Shown: positions 60,516-64,000 of the stretch, one piece after another
Layout: each line of letters begins with the position of its first letter
Position numbering within the stretch: position 1 is the first letter of the stretch
Assembly: GCF_003626975.1 (NCBI RefSeq)
Contig: NZ_CP032616.1
Location: forward strand, 806,001 to 870,000
Direction of reading: 5' to 3'
Source: Pseudomonas sp. DY-1
GTDB taxonomy: Bacteria; Pseudomonadota; Gammaproteobacteria; Pseudomonadales; Pseudomonadaceae
Length of the DNA stretch: 64,000 bases
The notes under the pieces: generated by a model
The model's database searches: none
Seen by the model: only the letters and a program-made list of their open reading frames with translations
What the model was told of the DNA's origin: nothing
Program-made: the position numbers and the translations under genes

Positions 60516-60974
60516 GCACCAGGGCGAGACGTGCAGTTCCGTAGGATGCGGTGGAGCGGAGCGATACCCATCAGAGCGTGTGTCGATGCGGCCGAAGGGC
60601 GAACCTGCGGTCCGCTTGGCGATTGAAATGGCTCTCTCTGCATTACGTGTTGCAAGCAGCTGCATTGCCCGTAGGAGCTGGCTTGCCAGCGAATGGCCCC
60701 GTTTCGCTGGCAAGCCAGCTCCTACAAGGTTCTTGGCCCAATGGTGAATCTCTCGCAACAGCTGACGCAGACATGGCGATTGAAATCACCTCCACAGGAA
60801 AGTCGAGTGCCCTGAGAAGGGGCATGCTGGCTACGTAGTATTACGTAGTCGTGCTTCGTAGTTGTGCGAATGTCTCCGCGGGATCAAGGCGCCGATAGTG
60901 TCCGCTGCCCCTATCCGGGCATAAACAACAACAAAAGCCGCCGCAGGTGACCCCCAGCGGCAGGAGACAATTCA
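60516..60974. repeat. Extended REP-containing repeat (copy B) and cstA leader
   Basis: 60618-60800 repeats the 190-bp unit at 46815-47000, with the REP inverted repeat at 60671-60725. Between 60832 and 60862 are three tandem related octamers (TACGTAGT, TACGTAGT, TTCGTAGT) spaced 10 and 13 bp. AACAACAACAA at about 60926 is a candidate Hfq/Crc binding (CA) motif, 40-50 bases before the transporter start. Confidence 0.7.
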
Positions 60975-63032
60975 ATGACTCAACTGGCTACCCGAATCGC
61001 CTGGTTCGCCGTTGCCCTGCTTGGCGCATTCGCGCTGGGTACCGTGGCACTGCGTCGGGGCGAAGCCATCAACGCCCTCTGGATCGTTACTGCTGCAACT
61101 GCGATCTACCTGATTGCCTACCGCTACTACAGCCTGTTCATCGCCAACAAGGTGATGCAGCTGGACGCCTCCCGCGCAACACCTGCAGTGCTCAACAACG
61201 ATGGTCTGGACTACGTTCCGACCAACAAGCACATCCTCTTCGGTCACCACTTCGCTGCCATTGCCGGCGCTGGTCCGCTGGTCGGTCCGGTACTCGCCGC
61301 GCAGATGGGCTACCTGCCCGGCACGCTCTGGCTGATCGCCGGCGTGGTCCTGGCCGGTGCCGTGCAGGACTTCATGGTGCTGTTCCTCTCCACCCGCCGT
61401 AACGGCCGCTCCCTCGGGGACATGGTCCGCGAAGAGATGGGGCGGATTCCGGGCACCATCGCCCTGTTCGGCTGCTTCCTGATCATGATCATCATCCTCG
61501 CGGTGCTGGCTCTGATCGTGGTGAAAGCCCTGGCCGAAAGCCCGTGGGGCATGTTCACCGTGATGGCGACTATCCCGATCGCGGTGTTCATGGGTGTCTA
61601 CATGCGCTACATCCGTCCGGGCCGCATCGGCGAGATTTCCCTTATCGGCGTGGTGCTGCTGCTGGCCTCCATCTGGCTTGGCGGCATAGTGGCCGCCGAC
61701 CCGGTCTGGGGTCCGGCCTTCACCTTCACCGGCGTGCAGATCACCTGGATGCTGATCGGCTATGGCTTCGTGGCCGCCGTGCTGCCGGTTTGGCTGATCC
61801 TCGCTCCGCGTGACTATCTGTCGACCTTCCTCAAGATCGGCACCATCGTCGGCCTGGCCATTGGCATCCTGGTCATCGCCCCCGAGCTGAAAATGCCGGC
61901 CCTGACCCAGTTCGTCGACGGCACCGGACCGGTGTGGAAGGGCACCCTGTTCCCCTTCCTGTTCATCACCATCGCCTGTGGTGCGGTATCCGGCTTCCAC
62001 GCGCTGATCAGCTCCGGTACCACGCCCAAGCTGCTGGCCAACGAAACCCACGCCCGCTATATCGGTTACGGCGGCATGCTGATGGAGTCCTTCGTTGCCA
62101 TCATGGCCATGGTCGCCGCCTCGGTGATCGAGCCGGGTGTGTACTTCGCCATGAACAGCCCTGCCGCGCTGGTGGGCACCGACGTCAACGCCGTTGCCGC
62201 CACCGTCACCAGCTGGGGCTTCGCCATCACGCCGGAAGTGCTCCAGCAGACGGCGACCGATATCGGCGAGCACAGCATCCTGGCCCGTGCCGGCGGTGCG
62301 CCGACCCTGGCCGTGGGTATCGCGCAGATCCTTCACCAGGTGCTGCCGGGTGAGAACACCATGGCCTTCTGGTACCACTTCGCGATTCTCTTCGAGGCGC
62401 TGTTCATCCTCACCGCCGTGGACGCCGGTACCCGTGCCGGGCGCTTCATGCTGCAGGACCTGCTGGGCAACTTCGTCCCGGCCCTGAAGAAAACCGAGTC
62501 CTGGACCGCCAACGTCATTGCCACCGCCGGTTGCGTGGCCCTGTGGGGCTGGTTGTTGTACCAGGGCGTGGTCGACCCGCTGGGCGGTATCAACACCCTG
62601 TGGCCGCTGTTCGGTATCTCCAACCAGATGCTGGCGGGTATCGCCCTGATGCTGGGCTGCGTGGTGCTGATCAAGATGAAGCGCCAGCGCTATGTCTGGG
62701 TCACCCTGGTACCGGCCGTGTGGCTGCTGATCTGCACCACCACCGCAGGCCTGATCAAGCTGCTCGACCCGAACCCGGCCGTCGGCTTCCTGGCCCTGGC
62801 CAAGAAGTACAGCGATGCCGCGAGTGCCGGCCAGATCCTGGCTCCGGCCAAGGATATGGGCCAGATGCAGCACGTGATCTTCAACGCCTACACCAACTCG
62901 ACCCTGACCGTGCTGTTCCTCTTCGTGGTGCTGAGCATCCTGTTCTACGCCATCAAGGTGGGACGCAGTGCCTGGATGAAGTCCGAGCGCACCGACAAGG
63001 AAGCGCCGTTCCAGCCGATTCCGGACGCTTGA
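60975..63032 (+). CDS. cstA: CstA/BtsT-type carbon starvation transporter
   Basis: 685 residues with about 16 helices, starting [22 protein letters not shown]. Family strings: [60 protein letters not shown] and [13 protein letters not shown]. CstA proteins take up pyruvate or peptides during carbon limitation. Gene order with the 67-residue YbdD/YjiX-type gene and a CobW-type GTPase gene is that of the E. coli btsT-yjiX-yjiA set. The leader's CA motif suggests Crc-mediated repression. Confidence 0.92.
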   Translation: MTQLATRIAWFAVALLGAFALGTVALRRGEAINALWIVTAATAIYLIAYRYYSLFIANKVMQLDASRATPAVLNNDGLDYVPTNKHILFGHHFAAIAGAGPLVGPVLAAQMGYLPGTLWLIAGVVLAGAVQDFMVLFLSTRRNGRSLGDMVREEMGRIPGTIALFGCFLIMIIILAVLALIVVKALAESPWGMFTVMATIPIAVFMGVYMRYIRPGRIGEISLIGVVLLLASIWLGGIVAADPVWGPAFTFTGVQITWMLIGYGFVAAVLPVWLILAPRDYLSTFLKIGTIVGLAIGILVIAPELKMPALTQFVDGTGPVWKGTLFPFLFITIACGAVSGFHALISSGTTPKLLANETHARYIGYGGMLMESFVAIMAMVAASVIEPGVYFAMNSPAALVGTDVNAVAATVTSWGFAITPEVLQQTATDIGEHSILARAGGAPTLAVGIAQILHQVLPGENTMAFWYHFAILFEALFILTAVDAGTRAGRFMLQDLLGNFVPALKKTESWTANVIATAGCVALWGWLLYQGVVDPLGGINTLWPLFGISNQMLAGIALMLGCVVLIKMKRQRYVWVTLVPAVWLLICTTTAGLIKLLDPNPAVGFLALAKKYSDAASAGQILAPAKDMGQMQHVIFNAYTNSTLTVLFLFVVLSILFYAIKVGRSAWMKSERTDKEAPFQPIPDA

Positions 63033-63045
63033 GGAGACCGCGAGC

Positions 63046-63249
63046 ATGTTCAATGACCTCGGCCGCATGGGTAAGTACCTCGGGCAGGCCGCGCGCATGC
63101 TCGTGGGCATGCCGGACTACGACAACTATGTCGAGCACATGCAGAACAAGCACCCGGACAAGCCGGTGATGAGTTACGAGGAGTTCTTCCGCGAGCGGCA
63201 GGACGCCCGCTACGGCGGTGGCAAGGGACGGCCCATACGCTGCTGTTGA
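63046..63249 (+). CDS. yjiX: YbdD/YjiX family small protein
   Basis: 67 residues: [40 protein letters not shown], then [17 protein letters not shown], the DUF466 (YbdD/YjiX) signature, ending with the RPIRCC tail. It follows the transporter by 13 bp and is required for the activity of CstA-type transporters in E. coli (from memory). Co-transcribed. Confidence 0.92.
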   Translation: MFNDLGRMGKYLGQAARMLVGMPDYDNYVEHMQNKHPDKPVMSYEEFFRERQDARYGGGKGRPIRCC

Positions 63250-63266
63250 ACGCCTGATGCGGTAAC

Positions 63267-63297
63267 CTGAGCGCCACGCCTGTCGTGGCGCTCTTGT
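63267..63297 (+). terminator. Terminator after yjiX
   Basis: GAGCGCCACG-CCTGT-CGTGGCGCTC then TTGTTT; a 10-bp stem 18 bp after the stop. It separates the transporter transcript from the GTPase gene. Confidence 0.8.
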
Positions 63298-63329
63298 TTC
63301 CGGTCATCCCCCCCGGAGCCCAATTTTTT

Positions 63330-63381
63330 GTAGGAGCGAGCTTGCTCGCGAAGAACTGTTCGCGAGCAAGCTCGCTCCTGC
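63330..63381. repeat. REP inverted repeat
   Basis: Arms of 23 bp (GTAGGAGCGAGCTTGCTCGC at left) with a six-base loop and one terminal mismatch; the same REP type as at 48321-48383. It lies between yjiX and the GTPase gene. Confidence 0.85.
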
Positions 63382-63412
63382 GGGTTGAAACCTGATTTCG
63401 AGGATTGCCCCG

Positions 63413-64000
63413 ATGTCTGCCCATCTCCCCATTCCCGTCACCGTGCTCAGTGGTTTTCTCGGTGCCGGCAAGACCACTCTGCTGAAACACATACTCAAGG
63501 CCGAGCACGGCCTGAAGATCGCCGTGATCGAGAACGAGTTCAGCGAGACGCCCATCGACGGCCAACTGCTCGGTGAAGAGCCGGTGCAGGTGATGACCCT
63601 GGCCAACGGCTGCGTCTGCTGCTCCATTCATGTCGAGCTGGAGAAAGCGCTTTTCCTCCTGCTGGAGCGCCTGGATGCTGGCGAGTTGGCCTTCGACCGT
63701 CTGGTAATCGAGTGCACCGGCCTGGCCGACCCGGCGCCGGTAGCGCAGACCTTCTTCGCCGATGAAGAGCTCTGCGAGCGCTACGTACTGGACGGCATCA
63801 TCACCCTGGTGGACGCGGTGAATGCCGAGCGCCACTTGCAGGAAACCATCGCCCAGGCCCAGGTCGGCTTTGCCGACCGGATCCTGGTGAGCAAGCGTGA
63901 CCTGGTGGATGAAGGCCACTTCGACGTGCTCTGCCAGCGCCTCTCACGCATCAACCGCCGTGCCCCGATCCGCGTGGTGGACCATGGCCGCATCGATCTC
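63413..64000 (+). CDS. yjiA: CobW/YjiA-type GTPase (partial, cut by window end)
   Basis: 196 codons are visible from ATG 63413. GFLGAGKTTLLKHIL (14-28) is the P-loop, GCVCCSIHVELEKALF the conserved metal-binding CxCC motif at 67-70, ECTGLADPAPVAQTFF the switch region and VSKRDLVD the nucleotide-specificity motif. The COG0523 family moves Zn or other metals; YjiA-type members follow cstA/yjiX genes, as here. The C-terminal half is outside the window. Confidence 0.9.
   Translation, partial: MSAHLPIPVTVLSGFLGAGKTTLLKHILKAEHGLKIAVIENEFSETPIDGQLLGEEPVQVMTLANGCVCCSIHVELEKALFLLLERLDAGELAFDRLVIECTGLADPAPVAQTFFADEELCERYVLDGIITLVDAVNAERHLQETIAQAQVGFADRILVSKRDLVDEGHFDVLCQRLSRINRRAPIRVVDHGRIDL

Noticed and set aside
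60972..63110. 712-residue open frame on the minus strand
   Set aside because: Antisense shadow of the CstA-type transporter; the translation is low-complexity His/Gly/Gln without domains.
46868..63381. Inverted repeats at 46868, 48321, 60671 and 63330 as a dispersed CRISPR-like array
   Set aside because: They are single REP hairpins kilobases apart, without regular spacers or cas genes.
1..64000. tRNA or rRNA genes
   Set aside because: No TpsiC-loop-like strings with matching acceptor stems and no rRNA-like stretches were noticed.

Overview
The window reads as a GC-rich gammaproteobacterial chromosome segment, most likely from a Pseudomonas species. The support is the gene content (OprD-type porin, quiC-type dehydroshikimate dehydratase, DUF1302/DUF1329 pair, many LysR regulators) and the 22-23 bp inverted-repeat REP elements typical of pseudomonads. 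No rRNA, tRNA, CRISPR array or intact transposon was seen. The first and last genes are cut by the window edges.

Layout. 1-8700: a truncated AbrB-type membrane protein divergent from a LysR gene, a GNAT acetyltransferase, a low-GC gene-poor stretch, a drug/metabolite exporter divergent from another LysR, a methyltransferase, and small envelope or unknown proteins. 8700-12200: a chromate-resistance operon (chrB-chrA-rhodanese) bordered by debris: a broken second ChrB-type gene, a short palindromic repeat and a scrap of methylmalonate-semialdehyde dehydrogenase. 12200-18300: a detoxification block, all on the minus strand (three-domain flavin/Fe-S oxidoreductase, glutathione transferase, two nearly abutting LysR genes, Tat-exported epoxide hydrolase). 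18600-19350: a lone BRO-N/antirepressor gene behind a long structured leader that carries an antisense copy of the gene's own ribosome-binding region, resembling phage C4 RNA control. 19570-25000: LysR and AraC regulators with two SDRs and two flavin proteins. 25190-25790: a decayed IS1182-type transposase.

27266-36180 is a hydroaromatic (quinate/shikimate-like) catabolic region: aroQ-type dehydroquinase, quiC dehydroshikimate dehydratase and an OprD porin in one operon, and a Gfo/Idh/MocA dehydrogenase, a TIM-barrel isomerase, an MHS-type transporter and a TetR regulator in another. Copies of an AATTCCC-N6-GGGAATT palindrome lie in the upstream regions of both operons. 36850-43000: AraC, cupin, VIT-like membrane protein, lipoprotein and a c-di-GMP phosphodiesterase with a degenerate GGDEF domain. 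43159-46565: an aromatic amine (or methylamine) dehydrogenase operon with its TTQ small subunit, MauE/MauD maturation proteins and a cytochrome c.

47010-52415: a polyamine-type binding protein, a LysE exporter divergent from an Lrp regulator, a broken MHYT-EAL gene, and a sulfur-stress operon (CsoR-family repressor, two YeeE/YedE proteins, persulfide-dioxygenase-like hydrolase) with two copies of a TACCCC-N2-GGGGTA operator. 52437-58373: a MalT-like LuxR regulator with a DUF1329-DUF1302 pair. 59201-64000: an exported hypothetical protein, a RhtB exporter, and a CstA/BtsT transporter-yjiX-yjiA set.
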